Translations under genes and position numbers: made by a program
From: Psococerastis gibbosa
Lineage: Eukaryota > Arthropoda > Insecta > Psocodea > Psocidae
DNA: 64,000 nucleotides
Reading direction: 5' to 3'
Assembly: GCA_963971405.1 (NCBI GenBank)
Contig: OZ020489.1
Location: 42,300,510 to 42,364,509, forward strand
Shown: positions 11,941-23,291 of the stretch, one piece after another
How the letters are laid out: each line of letters opens with the position of its first letter
Numbering within the stretch: position 1 is the first letter of the stretch
The notes under the pieces: generated by a model
Seen by the model: only the letters and a program-made list of their open reading frames with translations
What the model was told of the DNA's origin: nothing
The model's database searches: none

Positions 11941-12304
11941 TCGATCCGAATGGGATCGGACCGAATACTAAATAGTATATGCAGATATGCTTAACTCGTT
12001 CATTATTCTATCACAACTAACCCAGGCATTGCCATTAAGGCAGGTGGCAATTTATAAACAGAAGCACGACTACCCAAGATGAGTGTCTCGAACCATCACT
12101 TCATAGTTCAGTTCTCTGCTCTGTTTTGCTCTTAAAAAAAGAGTACGTCTGGTCAGCCTAGACAGGACACCTAACGCACCCTCGTCAAACTAATTTATTT
12201 TGTGACTTGTGACATTGGGATGGGACATCGTCACGTTGAATGAAGTGGCTATTTGGGCGTTGCGCAATACTCTCCGTATATGAGCGGACTGCCCACTTCC
12301 CTTG

Positions 12305-13500
12305 AACTGCCCTGAACTCAATCATCACATAGCCGCAGGGAACCATTTAACAGGGAGGGAGGGGGGAATCTCCACAGTGATCTGACAATAGTCCAGCAAG
12401 CAGGGAGTCGGATGATTGACCAGGAAGTCGTTGGTTCTATGCCGGATATCAACCTATATTGTTGAACTGGTCTGATTCCCTAAAGCCAATCATCATGCAG
12501 CCGTAGAGGACCATTTAACGGGGAGGAAGGGAGGAATCTCCACAGTAATCTGACAATAGTCCAGCAGGCAGGGAGTTGGATGATTGACCAGGAAGTCGTT
12601 GGTGCTATGCCGGATATCAACCTATATTGTTGAACTGGTCTGATTCCCTAAAGCCAATCATCATACAGCCGTAGAGGACCATTTAACGGGGAGGGAGGGG
12701 GGATCTCCACAGTAATCTGACAATAGTCCAGCAAGCAAGGAGTCGGATGATTGACCAGGAAGTCGCTGGTTCTATGCCGGATATCAACCTATATTGTTGA
12801 ACTGGTCTGATTCCCTAAAGCCAATCATCATACAGCCGTAGAGGACCATTTAACGGGGAGGGAGGGGGGATCTCCACAGTAATCTGACAATAGTCCAGCA
12901 AGCAAGGAGTCGGATGATTGACCAGGAAGTCGCTGGTTCTATGCCGGATATCAACCTATATTGTTGAACTGGTCTGATTCCCTAAAGCGAATCATCATAC
13001 AGCCGTAGAGGACCATTTAACGGGGAGGGAAGGGGGAATCTCCACAGTAATCTGACAATAGTCCAGCAAGCAGGGAGTTGGACGATTGACCAGGAAGTCG
13101 TTGGTTCTATGCCGGATATCAAACCGTATTGCTGAGCTGCCCTGATTCCCTGAAACCAATCATCTTACCACTGGGGTACAATTTACCAGGGGCATATTAT
13201 CCTCAGTGATCTGAGACTAGCTCAGGCAATAGAAATCTGGACTAATGACCAGGAGTGTTCGATGCCAGATATCAGCTCAAAAATAAAAACTACCCTTGAC
13301 CCAATCATAGCCGCAGGGGACGGCGGGCGGGGGGGGGGGGATGACAGAAAGTTGTGGGCTATCAACCCATTTTGTTTAATTGCTCTGATTTCCTGACCCC
13401 AATCATCTTACCAACGGGGTACAATTTACCAGGGTGATTACCTCGGTGATCTGACAGTATTCCAGACAATAGACCATTGACTAGTCAATTTTTGTTTCTA
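12305..13500. repeat. Satellite-like array with ~167 bp monomers
   Basis: The phrase 'tctgattccctaaag' starts at about 12471, 12639, 12806 and 12973, a spacing of 167-168 bp. Diverged partial units lie before (from 12305) and after (to about 13500), making roughly seven monomers. Each carries 'ccaatcatcat', 'ggaccatttaacggggaggg', 'ctccacagtaatctgacaat' and 'atgccggatatcaacc'. Central monomers are nearly identical and outer ones degenerate. No coding frame runs through the array. Confidence 0.92.
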
Positions 13501-13834
13501 TAACAGATATATAATTTACTTGAACTATATTCGGCTGTAAGTTTTAGCCTAAACATCATTGTCACCGGTGACTCACTCTTTCCTATCAAATGGAAAATTC
13601 ACGGACATATCGCGAACGCGCTCAAAAACTATTAAAAAGTTAGTAGCTCTCGAGTCCTGGAGTTTATTTGCTATTATATATTTTAATTAAATGGAAAGTA
13701 CGGAATATGAAATGTGAAAGCAGCCCGCGGTAGATTTTCCCGATATAACAGCCAGATGAAAACGGTACTATAACGGACACCCTGAAAGGGGTACTAACAA
13801 AGTAGATAAAGTAGAAGAATACGTATAAATAAAT

Positions 13835-14010
13835 AATGGCTTTATTAATAGCGGAGTTAGGGCTATAAATATATCGCCCAACAAGGAAGACCCGGTGCCG
13901 CCTGCTTTGCATACCCTCCGAAGCATGGCATAGCAAATGTGGAATTCGAACCAGCAACCTTTCGGGTGAAAGTCAGAGTCCGTATCACTACTCTAGGTAC
14001 ATGTCCCGCC
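13835..14010 (-). repeat. tRNA-derived SINE copy (minus)
   Basis: The minus strand shows a tRNA-like head with GGTTCGAATTCC at the box-B position. The body follows ('gcttcggagggtatgcaaag') and then the tail 'ccctaactccgct'. It is the same family as 26769, 35713, 40078 and 43077. Confidence 0.7.
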
Positions 14011-14429
14011 CTGGTCAGTAACATGTCCTGGAGCCGCGTTCCCCCCCCCCCCTTATCCGGGTTGTGTGGAACTTTTTCCTTTTATGTCGAGTATCGAACA
14101 TTAGCCTACCGTTGCTAAGTCCAGCTCTTTGCCAACTGAACTGTAATGGATAATTTCTACTATAATCAGTCCAGAATGTTTCGGTCTGCATTCGTACAAG
14201 CCCCTTGGCCGGTAGCGGCCTACGACCCTTGCTATCTCCCTCCAATTCAATTTTTCATGATAACATGTATGGAGCTGCAATACAATAGCCCTCGGGATAT
14301 GAAACGGGGCAGAGGTTATTGTTTTTATATCTTTTAATGACCTAACAATCTAATTATCTAGTTATTTTTGTCGGATATAATTTAAAGTTTTTTTTAAATA
14401 TAGAACTAGTTACACTTCTCCTCCTTCTA

Positions 14430-14590
14430 ATGCCTCTTCTATTGAAGACCGGCAATTGTAGTCGTAAGGACTGTACTAGGGAAGTGTAATGCAATGGTTT
14501 CCCGTTGCCTTCTGCTTCCTTATGCCGTTGACTCTTCATTGAGGTCCTCCGCCTCCCCAGGACCAGAGGCGGTCCCAGACCTCATAAAAG
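14430..14590. repeat. Dispersed repeat, truncated copy
   Basis: It shares 'tctaatgcctcttctat', 'ctagggaagtgtaatgca' and 'gccgttgactcttcattgag' with fuller copies at 19655-19990 and 28690-28975. This copy breaks off where the second G-rich array begins. Confidence 0.6.
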
Positions 14591-14599
14591 TCTTGTCAG

Positions 14600-15400
14600 T
14601 AGCGTAAGGATAGGTTTTCGAAGGGGGTGGTATATAATTTGGCGCCCCTCCACCCATTTTCATAAAAGTATATAAAATGGGGAAAGCAGTTCTCATGGAC
14701 ATACGTAGCTTTTACATTAATGACCTTAGTGTCCTTTGCAGATGAGTCAGAGGGTTCGGAGGATATGAAGGGGGGCCCGGGCCCCCCCCCCCCCCCGGGA
14801 GAAAAATTTGAAAAATAGGGCTGAAATATTGGGGGTTTACGCATTTTCAGAGCAATAAGGTTTCTACTAGTATATTACAGGGATTTAATAAAATTGTGTA
14901 CAAGGGCGGCCCGGGGGTCTACCCCAGGAGAAATTTTTTGAAAATAGGGCTGAAATAGTGGGGTTTTACGCATTTTGAGTGCAGTTAACACATGGATTTT
15001 AGAGGCAAAGCATATAACTGCCTACCGAAGGGGGGGGGGGCAATTGCCCGCAGTGCTGGTCGCTGCGTCCGCCTCTGCCCAGGAGAAAAGCTATATCAAA
15101 GTGCAATGTACGCTTACATCCAATTTGCCATTTACAACAGTGATGTTTTTTTTTTTTTTTTTTGTAAATGGTATAGATATAGTCATGTTGCCAATGCCAC
15201 TACCCTGAACAAAGGGTTTGGGGGCTCCCCCTGGGGAGGGGGCGGAGATATTTAAAACAATTGCGGGGATTTACGCATTTCAGCAGTGAAGTATAGCTAT
15301 AATTTACAGACGAAGACTTAAAAACATTGCTGCAAACAGGGGACAGGGGGGGGGGTCTCCCCCGGGGGGAAAAGTTGGAAAAAAATAGAGACTACAAAAC
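14600..15400. repeat. Degenerate G-rich tandem array, locus 2
   Basis: It has the same ~100 bp unit as 6115-7260: a 'ggcccgggggtct' block, then 'aaaatagggctgaaatagtg' and 'gggttttacgcattttgag'. Long homopolymer G, C and T runs are present, so lengths here may be unreliable in any assembly. The stretch 15400-18360 beyond it is mostly unassigned AT-rich DNA. Confidence 0.65.
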
Positions 15401-17479
15401 ATATAAAAATATCCTCACTATCGGGTGACGATATTTTTATGTGATATTTTACTAAGTTAATTCTCAAAACTTATTCATGTTACCGGGGAACTCCTCCGGG
15501 AAAAAAATTGAAAACAGGCGAAATATTGTGTTTTTTGATCTCGTACACGACGTTAGGTAGGCCAAGGGCGAGGCCTTCTGCTAGTTTCACTTCCCAATTT
15601 GTGGAAGGGTCACTAAGTGATGGCATCATAACCAACAGTAGGCAATTCTTTTTAAATGTTCAATTTAACATTTTGCCGCACTCTTTTCACCGGCGGAACT
15701 ACTATGGTGCGAAACGGTGCAGTGCAGTAGAATGCAGTGGCGCAGTGCACTAGACTTACCCGTACATACTATATTGTATGCATCTTCACTAAGTCATGAA
15801 AATCTTTAAAAATTAAAGCAGACTTTTACTAACCACTTTTGTGTTGGCTGATCTTTGGGGCCATTTCGACCATGACTATTTTTTAGGGGCCCTTGTCTTG
15901 CACCGGGCTCACAACTTGTAGTTACGCCACTGAATCTTTCGTAGCTGTCGCTTTGCATTTTGTATTATTTGTGATAGTATGTATGGTAAGTTTTCAATAC
16001 ATTTCCTCAATTCACATACTTTCCTAGAGCTACCTGGCGGGGGTCCAAGGATCAACTATCAAGTACCGGTGTCCGGTGCGCTGATTTCTTTGGAACTTTG
16101 TTCCGGGTCCGGGAAACTGACTATGACGTTGGGAACCGCCCCTCACTAACAGTGAAAAGTCATTATGAAAAAAAATTCATTAATAAATTTCCTCTCACCA
16201 TCGCTTGGAAAGTGTCCATAAGGCATAAGCCCATAAGGAATACTGGACGAGGATGGCACGTCCATTAACCAATGGCCGAGTATTCCCTACCGGGACTTTA
16301 AGAAGAAGAATGGGAATGCCCTAAATCTCAACTACCCCCGGCTGACCAATTAAACATGCCAAAATTAAGAAGCTATGTAAAGTTTGTTTAAAAAAAGATG
16401 TGTCGGTGTGAGTGTCGAATGTTTGTAAAGTGTCGCAACCATGCCACTAATTCCACGACTCTGCTCTCTGATTGGTTGAAAACATCAACTTGCTGACATG
16501 GCGGCGTACAACTACAAGTGATCCATCCACCCGTCCCCAATTTCACCAATTTTTACCCCAAACTCAGTTATTAAGTCCTGATATGTCTCGGTGAGTTGTT
16601 AAATATTAATTCAGTAATATATATTTTGTGTGCAGTGAGTTGAAATTGTGCAGTGAATTTGTGATACACTAAAATTCCTAATGAAAATAATCGAATACTA
16701 CACACAGGGTCGTCGCACCCTATTCTATTGTAAAAATCAATATTTTTCATGAGATCATTTTGGCGTAGTTCTAGCCTGCTGCAGGGAGAGAATTTGTAGA
16801 AAATATAAATTAACATTTCTTTGTTATTAATCAATGTTTACAAGTGTAATAATCAATATTTTTCTAATGTTTTTTATGCAAAAAAGGGTTGCGTATTTTC
16901 GCAAAGGGTGGGGAGTGGTCTTGCAAATGGCTGTCCTGTAGAACTGGCAGTGTAAATTTTATTTCTCACCACTCCACGTGGGGTTACGTTGCCAAACAAA
17001 TAAATTTATCATCAATTCAACCGCGATTTCGGGGGGGTTTGTTACGAAATGTTTGGGTTGTGATTAGGTCTATGGTTAGCTTATATGAAGATGATAGAAA
17101 CACCTGTAAGATTTCAAGGCCATCTTCAATTTTTATATTTCGCAACACTTTAATTGATGATTTTGTTGGAGTTTTCTGTCAATATGATTGCGGCGTATGT
17201 CTGTCGTGATATTTTCGAATGTGGGTTGGTTCTAATGCGCATGTATTAATGTATTGACCGTTATTGATTTCCTATATTTTTTATGAGGGGCCATTGATCG
17301 CGGGGTTGTCTTGCGCCCTTGTTCCTTTTTGCTTGGCTTCGCTTATCAGCTGCAGATTTTCAGTTTTAAGGTTTCGGTATTAAGGGCCATTTTGGTCCTT
17401 TATTAAATATCGAACATTATTTTCCCCTGTCCGAATTATATTGCAAGCTATCACATGTCAGCACATGTTGGAGATTGAA

Positions 17480-17555
17480 TAGTGATAGGGACACTTGACT
17501 TTCATTTGAAGGGTTGTTGGTTTGAATCCCATTGCTTGAATATTATGGTTCTCGT
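17480..17555 (+). repeat. SINE head fragment
   Basis: The sequence 'cttgactttcatttgaaggg' followed by 'ttgttggtttgaatccc' matches the tRNA-like head (box B region) of the SINE family seen complete at 26769 and 43077. The body is absent. Confidence 0.45.
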
Positions 17556-18368
17556 ATTCCATCGTCTGTAGCGTTGTGGTGACGACTCGTGACTTTAACT
17601 GAAAGTTTTGTTTATATATATTCGAGACCCATGAAAAACGCCGTGACACTACCACCCGTTGTAGTCTAGGCATGAGGATTGTTAGAGGATCCTCTCTCTC
17701 TCTCTCTTCGCCGTTGCTCAATTTGACGTTGTGGTTAGCAACATACCCGACAGCCGCGTTTCCCTTCTAGTTACCAACTCGGGATCGGTGGACCCAGGTC
17801 CGGTGGAAACGTTTTCTTATCGAATTGCAGATGCAACCATGAACAGCGCCTAGAGGCCAAGGGGTGCTAGTGAAAATAAACTGTTAAATCAGTTATATTC
17901 ATGCCATTTTCAAGCTAGCTAGGGCTAGCTTCTGGGCGTCGTCATTAAATTCTGTCGTCTAAAACTACGAGTAAAAACATGCGAGATAGAAAGAAAAGAA
18001 AGAAAGAAAAATTTAATTCAATTAAAACAAAACAAAAAAATCAAAATCTAACTCAGTATCCCACAAATTAGTGATAAGAATACAAAATCACATACAATAC
18101 ATAGGTAGGTAATGAGATGGTGGGCTTCCCCTAATAAAACCATTTGGTTGAGCACTAGGGGAGTGACGTGAACAAACATGTGTAACAGGAGGATTAATGA
18201 GCAGTATAGTTAAAAAAACACTCTTGCTTATATTGTTATGTATATTAATAGCTTTTTCTAGATAAAAAGTAACAATAGAAAGTAGGAAATCGAAATTTAA
18301 TTATTTTAATTATTGTAACATTTTTTGTTTTAACATAAGCCTAAATTAAGGTAATGGATTAATGAAGG

Positions 18369-18800
18369 GATCTTAGCCATGACTTGATGGATTTCTTAAA
18401 TTTCTTTTCATGATTGATTTGTGACTTAATTTCAATTGGTAGAGAATTGTACAGTTTTACGACATTGTAGTGAGGGGAGTGAAAAGCAAAGGATTTATTC
18501 ATTGTGAGTAGAGAGACCGATTTGTTTGATATTACTCTGGTGGTGCTCTACCACAGGAGGCAACTTAAGTTTATTTGATGTTATGGCTAAAGTTAATGAC
18601 TCAACTGAAAATGTACTGTGTATGGGCACCCCCTTTCCATGAATTCTAAGCATTTTGAAAGTGACCATTACCGGTGTTCTGTTGGTTTCTAGTATAACGA
18701 GCAGCTAGAGTAACAGCATAGTGCACTTTCCAAAACTGAGCCCTATAATTTAATATTTGTTGACAAACTATTTTCAATTTAATTAGTATCCTCTTTAATT
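18369..18800 (-). pseudogene. LINE 3' remnant (ORF2 tail)
   Basis: The minus strand at about 18369-18480 encodes VVKLYNSLPIEIKSQ followed by KKFKKSIKSWL, the standard closing phrase of many CR1/Jockey-type ORF2 proteins (YNSLP ... FK..LK.WL). Upstream reading (to about 18800) has LINE-like stretches broken by stops and frame changes. A second element with FYNSLPEFIK lies at 61567-61824. Confidence 0.55.
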
Positions 18801-18894
18801 ATAGTGAGCCAATTGAATTCATGTAGCTTTATTTAGGATAATTCCCGGATAAGTTCTTATTTTCCGTTTGTGCTACGGCTGGGGCTATTAGGAC

Positions 18895-18990
18895 TTTAAA
18901 CAAATAGTGGTGAAGATTCTGAGCTTTCAATTGGAAGGTTGTTGGTTCGAGTACCATACTTCGAAGGTTGGCTACATTTTCTGACCATAA
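18895..18990 (+). repeat. SINE head fragment
   Basis: 'aatagtggtgaagattctga' followed by 'gttgttggttcgagtacc' is the tRNA-like head of the common SINE, with a box B differing at one base from the consensus. No body follows. Confidence 0.5.
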
Positions 18991-19039
18991 TTTTTAATGC
19001 TGGTAAAGCAAGCAGTTCTTTTTCTTAACTCCTTAAAGA

Positions 19040-19424
19040 GGACATGCTACGTAGAAAATTGGCACCCCAAAATTAAAATTTTTATTTATTTAATTAACTC
19101 AGTATAAGTTATTAAAAATTCGGCTCATGTAAGTGTTAGAAGACTACTTCGTGCATCATATAATCGGGTAATTTTACTTTTCGGTTTTGTAGTTCTTCCA
19201 AAAATCCCAGAATACGCGAAATTTTAGTCCTGTCGTGTCTGTTCTGGTATTTATGAAAGAAGTAAGGTAGGCTACCAAAGTTTAATATTTCCTATTATAT
19301 GATGCATAAAGTAGTCTTCTACAACTTCCGTGAGCCAAATTTTTAATGACTTGCTTTGTTAATTAAATAAAAAGTCAATTAAAACAACAAATTTTGGGGT
19401 GCTCATTTTCTACGTAGCATGTCC
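19040..19424. mobile_element. 385 bp foldback MITE
   Basis: The termini GGACATGCTACGTAGAAAAT and its complement are near perfect. Inverted similarity continues far inward: 'aagactacttcgtgcatcat' on the left pairs with 'atgatgcataaagtagtctt' on the right. The element is therefore close to a complete hairpin with arms of about 150 bp. It has no coding capacity. The target duplication is unclear. Confidence 0.75.
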
Positions 19425-19654
19425 AACTCCGTCGGGATGGTTCTGAAATTGTACAAACGTTCATTACAATACCATATAGTTATTTCCTGCACAAATGTGA
19501 TTATGCAACCATGTTAACAACCTTTTAAGTACCCTACTAGCCAAACCAAGAGTTCTATATAAGAGAGATGAGACTTTCGCTCCCGCCAAGGTAGTTTTTA
19601 TTTATTTCATGCTCCAACTGTCTTGTCTTCTTCGACCAATCAAAGCACGATTTC

Positions 19655-19990
19655 ATCTTCTAATGCCTCTTCTATCGAAGACAGGCGATAATGGCAATTA
19701 TTGTAATCTACGAATTATACTAGGGAATTGTAATGGAGGTTCTTCTGCATCCTTATGTCGTTGACTATTCATTGAGTTCCTCCGCCTTCAGTTTCCCAGC
19801 CCCAAGACAAATCGCACTGCACAGAAACGACTGTTTTTCGTTTATATCGGCTCAAACTCGGTCGGTCCCCTATCTGTTCATTCGCCTTTACGCGCTTCCA
19901 TCTTCACCACGTGGAGGTACAAATTAGGGATTTTCGCGTCTTCACCTCTGAGGCCATAAGGCATTACTCAGAAGCTCAGCTACTTGGAAG
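19655..19990. repeat. Dispersed repeat, ~330 bp
   Basis: Co-linear with 28690-28975. Shared phrases are 'ctagggaattgtaatg', 'cccctatctgttca', 'acgcgcttccatcttcacc' and 'ataaggcattactcagaagc'. A truncated copy lies at 14430. Its origin is unknown, and no promoter boxes or coding frame are visible. Confidence 0.75.
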
Positions 19991-20229
19991 GCATGCTTTG
20001 GACAACAATCACGTGGTTCAGGTTGCATGACGTCTCTGATTGGTCAAATTTCACTTTAGCTACCCCCACTGAAATCAGAACATTTTGTTATAAATTGTTC
20101 ATTTGACTTAAAAAATTTCAGAAAGAATTAATGGTCGCCGAAGAATAATTATTTTATTTACTGACAGCCCATTTTATGTCGAATTTTTACAATGGTAGAT
20201 GGGAATACTCACTGCTTATTAGCGTTTTA

Positions 20230-20281
20230 AGTGGAAGGAACGTGTCAGATGCATGCAAATGGGACGTGTTCCTTCCGCTTC
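20230..20281. other. Short perfect-stem hairpin
   Basis: Arms of about 18 bp (AAGTGGAAGGAACGTGTC and its near complement GACGTGTTCCTTCCGCTT) enclose a ~16 base loop. It is not a MITE of a recognised family here. It could be a cruciform, or an end remnant of the neighbouring transposon relic. Confidence 0.6.
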
Positions 20282-20296
20282 TTATGCATTTTCATC

Positions 20297-20720
20297 TCAC
20301 CCAACCGTGGCGCTGATTGGGCGAAATGGACCATGAAATTCAAAAAATATTCTTAGCAGGGACAGGTGTCCCATAGTCCAACCTACTGTATTTATGATCT
20401 CTATGGGTCTGGACCCAGGCCACAATTTGCGTCCATCGGTCCTCCAGTTGTTGTAGAGTTCTTCTGCGAATCTCGCTATGGCTGCAGGTTGGACTACTGG
20501 AGCCCAACGCTCCAACCGTCTTTAGCAACAGCGCACCATAGATGCTCAATTCCAGGGCGCCAGATCATATGGCACTCAGCAAGAACGTGCCTTCCACTTT
20601 CTGTCTCCATCGCTCAATATTGGCACAGATTGTCCAATTGCGCACCAATTCGGGCGAGGTTACATTCCCGTGACCAGTGAGCGGAGATACCACCCGACAC
20701 ACGTTCAATTCCAACAGACT
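20297..20720 (-). pseudogene. Tc1/mariner-like transposase remnant
   Basis: Minus-strand frames read GGISAHWSRECNLARIG, close to the 'GGISAHGRTEL' block of Tc1/mariner-group transposases. Further on, a frame with a PDLAP..N..HLW-like relic (the 'SPDLNPIEHLW' catalytic block) is followed by FAEELYNNW. Several frame changes and a deletion lie between them. No inverted terminal repeats were found around it. Confidence 0.4.
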
Positions 20721-20954
20721 TTTATCCCTTTTGGTGGCTGTATGTTAAATGAGGCGGCTTCGTATGAAGGCATGCTGAAGTGACTGCTGAATACGTAAAC
20801 AGACTATACCCTTGACGTGTAATTGAGGCATATTCAGGCAGACAGGACGTTGGGTGAATTAGCTGGGAGGAAGTGACTAAGGGTATTCCCGTTATTTGCA
20901 GAGGTGCAACGTGCATAATCTACTTGCATGCCTCCTGTCAATCACCATTCTTCC

Positions 20955-21040
20955 TGAGTGTAGTGTAGTGGTATTGACTATGACTTTCACCCGAAAGGTC
21001 GTCGGTTCGAGTCCCACACTTCATGCATTACAGTGAAACC
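20955..21040 (+). repeat. SINE head fragment
   Basis: 'tgtagtgtagtggtattgac' followed by 'gtcgtcggttcgagtccc' is the tRNA-like head with a perfect box B (GGTTCGAGTCC). It joins directly to a partial copy of the ~850 bp repeat (21045-21430). Confidence 0.55.
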
Positions 21041-21686
21041 ATACATGCTTTCCTATTTATCAATTGGTATAGGTACCGAGATAGATAATTTGAGTAACTA
21101 TTTATATAGTAAATAATTGTCCTGGGGTTTCTACTTTCACTGTCCCAAAGCATTAATTAATTAATTGTTTAATGAAAATTTAGTATTTTTTTCTATTGGG
21201 CCCCCAGAACTCAACTATTCGGTTTTGTTTAAATTAATAACGACTACAATATAATATGTAAATAAATAAAAAAAGTTGGAGCCGTTTCAATTAGGGCTCT
21301 ATATTCAATGTTTTAGTAGTCTTTGTAGGATAAAACCCTACAAAAAAATAAAAATCCACGGAGTAGTTTCCCCACAAATTGACAAAAAACACGACCGACA
21401 TTGGTTCCTAAACAGGAAAGTAACAAGTGGTCTCGGGCCTTCCTTCTTCTGATCTTTTTTAAACAGTTAGATCTGTCGGTCGAATTTGCTATTTCCAGAA
21501 GCTACATTCCCGCATGTGTGAAGTCGTTTGTATTCTTTAACCCAGATACCCTTTGTTTAAGTTAACCATGGGGGACAAGCGCGTCCTTGTTTTATGAGGA
21601 ATCTCTGGTCGGACGTCTGTCTTTCTCGTTTCTATCTATTATGGATGTATCAGTCTATTTACTCGGTATGTCTTTGGTTGTTTCAG

Positions 21687-21812
21687 GTGTTTGAGGAACG
21701 TTGCCAACAAATGCTAGAAAACAACAATATGGCGTCGCAGTCGCAGCGGTTCTGCCTCAGATGGAACAACCATCAGTCTAATCTCCTTTCCGTCTTTGAC
21801 CAGCTGTTACAG
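21687..21812 (+). CDS. ttk: tramtrack first BTB exon (start of the BTB domain)
   Basis: Tramtrack is a nuclear BTB/zinc-finger repressor, best known from Drosophila for blocking neural fate. The exon follows a T-rich acceptor ending TTTCAG and encodes MLENNNMASQSQRFCLRWNN, then HQSNLLSVFDQLLQ, where a phase-0 donor (CAG/GTATTT) ends it. The phrase RFCLRWNNHQSNLLSVFDQL is the Tramtrack type of BTB start. I favour ATG 21729 (MASQSQRF), which aligns with known Tramtrack starts; ATG 21711 is in frame six codons upstream. The frame stays open to the acceptor, so a further upstream coding exon is possible. The main differences from the fly protein are an extra SQ near the start and the residues at the exon junction. 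Confidence 0.92.
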
Positions 21813-22120
21813 GTATTTGTCAAAGATGTTAATTAAAATAGATTGACATTGCACCGGTTTTGCTTATGAAGTAAGGCTTCAGATACAATTGCTACTTTTT
21901 TTGTCAACATGCATGCAGACATGCAGTCTACAAGCATGTCATGAGTCAAGGTATGACGTCATAAGGCGACAGCCATAGAGGATACCAGTATATGTATCAT
22001 ATCAACATATTCGCGTCAGCACTGTGCTAGACAACGATGTAAGATTAAAAAAATCTGTATTAGGTCATAATTGACGTAATATGCGTTATATAGTAAGTCC
22101 CGGTGCACACAGACAATCGT

Positions 22121-22249
22121 GGTTCGTTTACGTAACACTGGTCGCTGAAGGCAGATTTCTGCGGGGCATGAGAGGGTTCCCGTACTTCCAGACTAGGGTT
22201 CACAGAAATCCGCAAGTGCCTTATTGTCAAACTGAATGTTGTCCCTTTT
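22121..22249 (+). pseudogene. Degenerate tandem duplicate of tramtrack BTB exon 2
   Basis: This intronic segment, ending just before the real exon, repeats that exon's first ~145 bases in diverged form. Both have 'cgtaacactgg' then 'tgaaggcagatttctgcg', and both have 'cccgtacttccaga' and a 'ttcac.gaa..cc..caag' run. Translated it reads FVYVTLVAEGRFLRG then PYFQT, against FVDVTLAVEGRFLRA and PYFQT in the exon. About 17 bases are missing in the middle and the frame is shifted after that point. No donor matching the real exon follows, so I read it as a dead partial exon duplicate and not a usable alternative exon. Confidence 0.85.
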
Positions 22250-22258
22250 GTGTTCTAG

Positions 22259-22517
22259 GAGCAATGTTTCGTTGACGTAACACTGGCGGTTGAAGGCAGA
22301 TTTCTGCGCGCGCACAAGATGGTCCTGAGTGCGTGTTCCCCGTACTTCCAGACCTTGTTCACGGAACACCCCGACAAGCACCCCATTGTCATACTGAAGG
22401 ACGTTCCATATTCAGATATGCGATGCCTGCTGGACTTTATGTACCGCGGGGAGGTGTCTGTGAACCAGGACCGTCTTACAGCGTTCCTCAAAGTCGCTGA
22501 GACACTCAGGATTAAAG
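22259..22517 (+). CDS. ttk: tramtrack second BTB exon
   Basis: This exon supplies the rest of the BTB/POZ dimerisation domain. It begins EQCFVDVTLAVEGRFLRAHK, continues MVLSACSPYFQTLFTEHPDK and HPIVILKDVPYSDMRCLLDF, and ends RLTAFLKVAETLRIK. Acceptor CTAG/GAG and donor AAAG/GTATGT give phases 0 and 1. The conserved BTB features are visible: the buried Asp of FVDVTL, HKMVLSACSPYF, and the LLDFMYRGEVSV strand typical of the insect 'ttk group'. Joining to the next exon restores RIKGLTEVKDD, the usual Tramtrack junction. All residues expected for a functional fold are present and no frame break occurs. Confidence 0.95.
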
Positions 22518-22637
22518 GTATGTTGAGATGGTTTAGTTGGTAAGGAGCTGAGCTTTGTATAATGGGCTCAACCTAAACTACAAATGCCTCAGTTGATACA
22601 ATGGGTGACGGCCGGTTGGCTTTACTCACGAGGCTTA

Positions 22638-22768
22638 GGCGGGGTTTCCACAGACCTCGATAGTGATAGTGGTGATAGTGATATTGACGTGGTAGCAGAT
22701 ATTAAAGACAGTCCAAAAATGTCTGCTACCACGTCAATATCACTATCACTATTGATGGAAACCCCGCC
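22638..22768. mobile_element. Foldback MITE (GGCGGGG-hairpin family), 131 bp
   Basis: Termini GGCGGGGTTTCCA and its complement are flanked by TTA on both sides, a 3-bp target duplication. The arms pair almost along their whole length and meet near the core 'gacgtggtagcagatatt', paired with 'atgtctgctaccacgtc'. It lies inside the tramtrack intron between BTB exon 2 and the AT-hook exon. Relatives: 27751, 34635, 42007, 42486 and 50853. Confidence 0.9.
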
Positions 22769-23291
22769 TTAGAGTAGAGAAGGTCAACCAGTGGCGTATC
22801 GCTATCATCAGCGCATATTTCATGCCAATATGTAAATAATTAATTTTATTACTATGCGACAGCCCGGCAGAGGGCATGAAAAGATAGGATTATAATATAT
22901 AAAGTTCAGGGTGGAAGGTAGCGAGGAGTGGCAATGGTGTGGACGCTATAACCGAATGGATAACAGTAGGTACTGGAGGAATAAATCGAGGGAACGCGAA
23001 GTAGAGAAATACGTATAGTAAGGGGCGCAGGAACCAGATTGGGGACGAGCTCAGAAGAGTACGACTGGTATTGATTATGATGTAAATGACGACAATCTCT
23101 TTTAAGCAAATTGGAGAACCCCCTATGTTATGTTAACCAAAGGTACATGTATCAAATTGTTCAGAAAAATTTCTTCTTTTCTAATGTTTTTGTCAGCTCT
23201 ACTGTTGATATTTCATGAGATATTTGGTGTATACACTTATAAGTCTGTTCCCCCTGTGATTGTCTCTAATTGGAGTATTTATTTTCCGCAG

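Noticed and set aside
16420..16610. Possible promoter and first exon ('acatggcggcg' and a CG/GTGAGT donor near 16590)
   Set aside because: Single short motifs only. No open frame or core promoter pattern and nothing ties it to ttk more than chance would.
16889..17209. 106-codon open frame on the + strand
   Set aside because: No recognisable domain, AT-rich composition like its surroundings, and no splice signals at sensible places.
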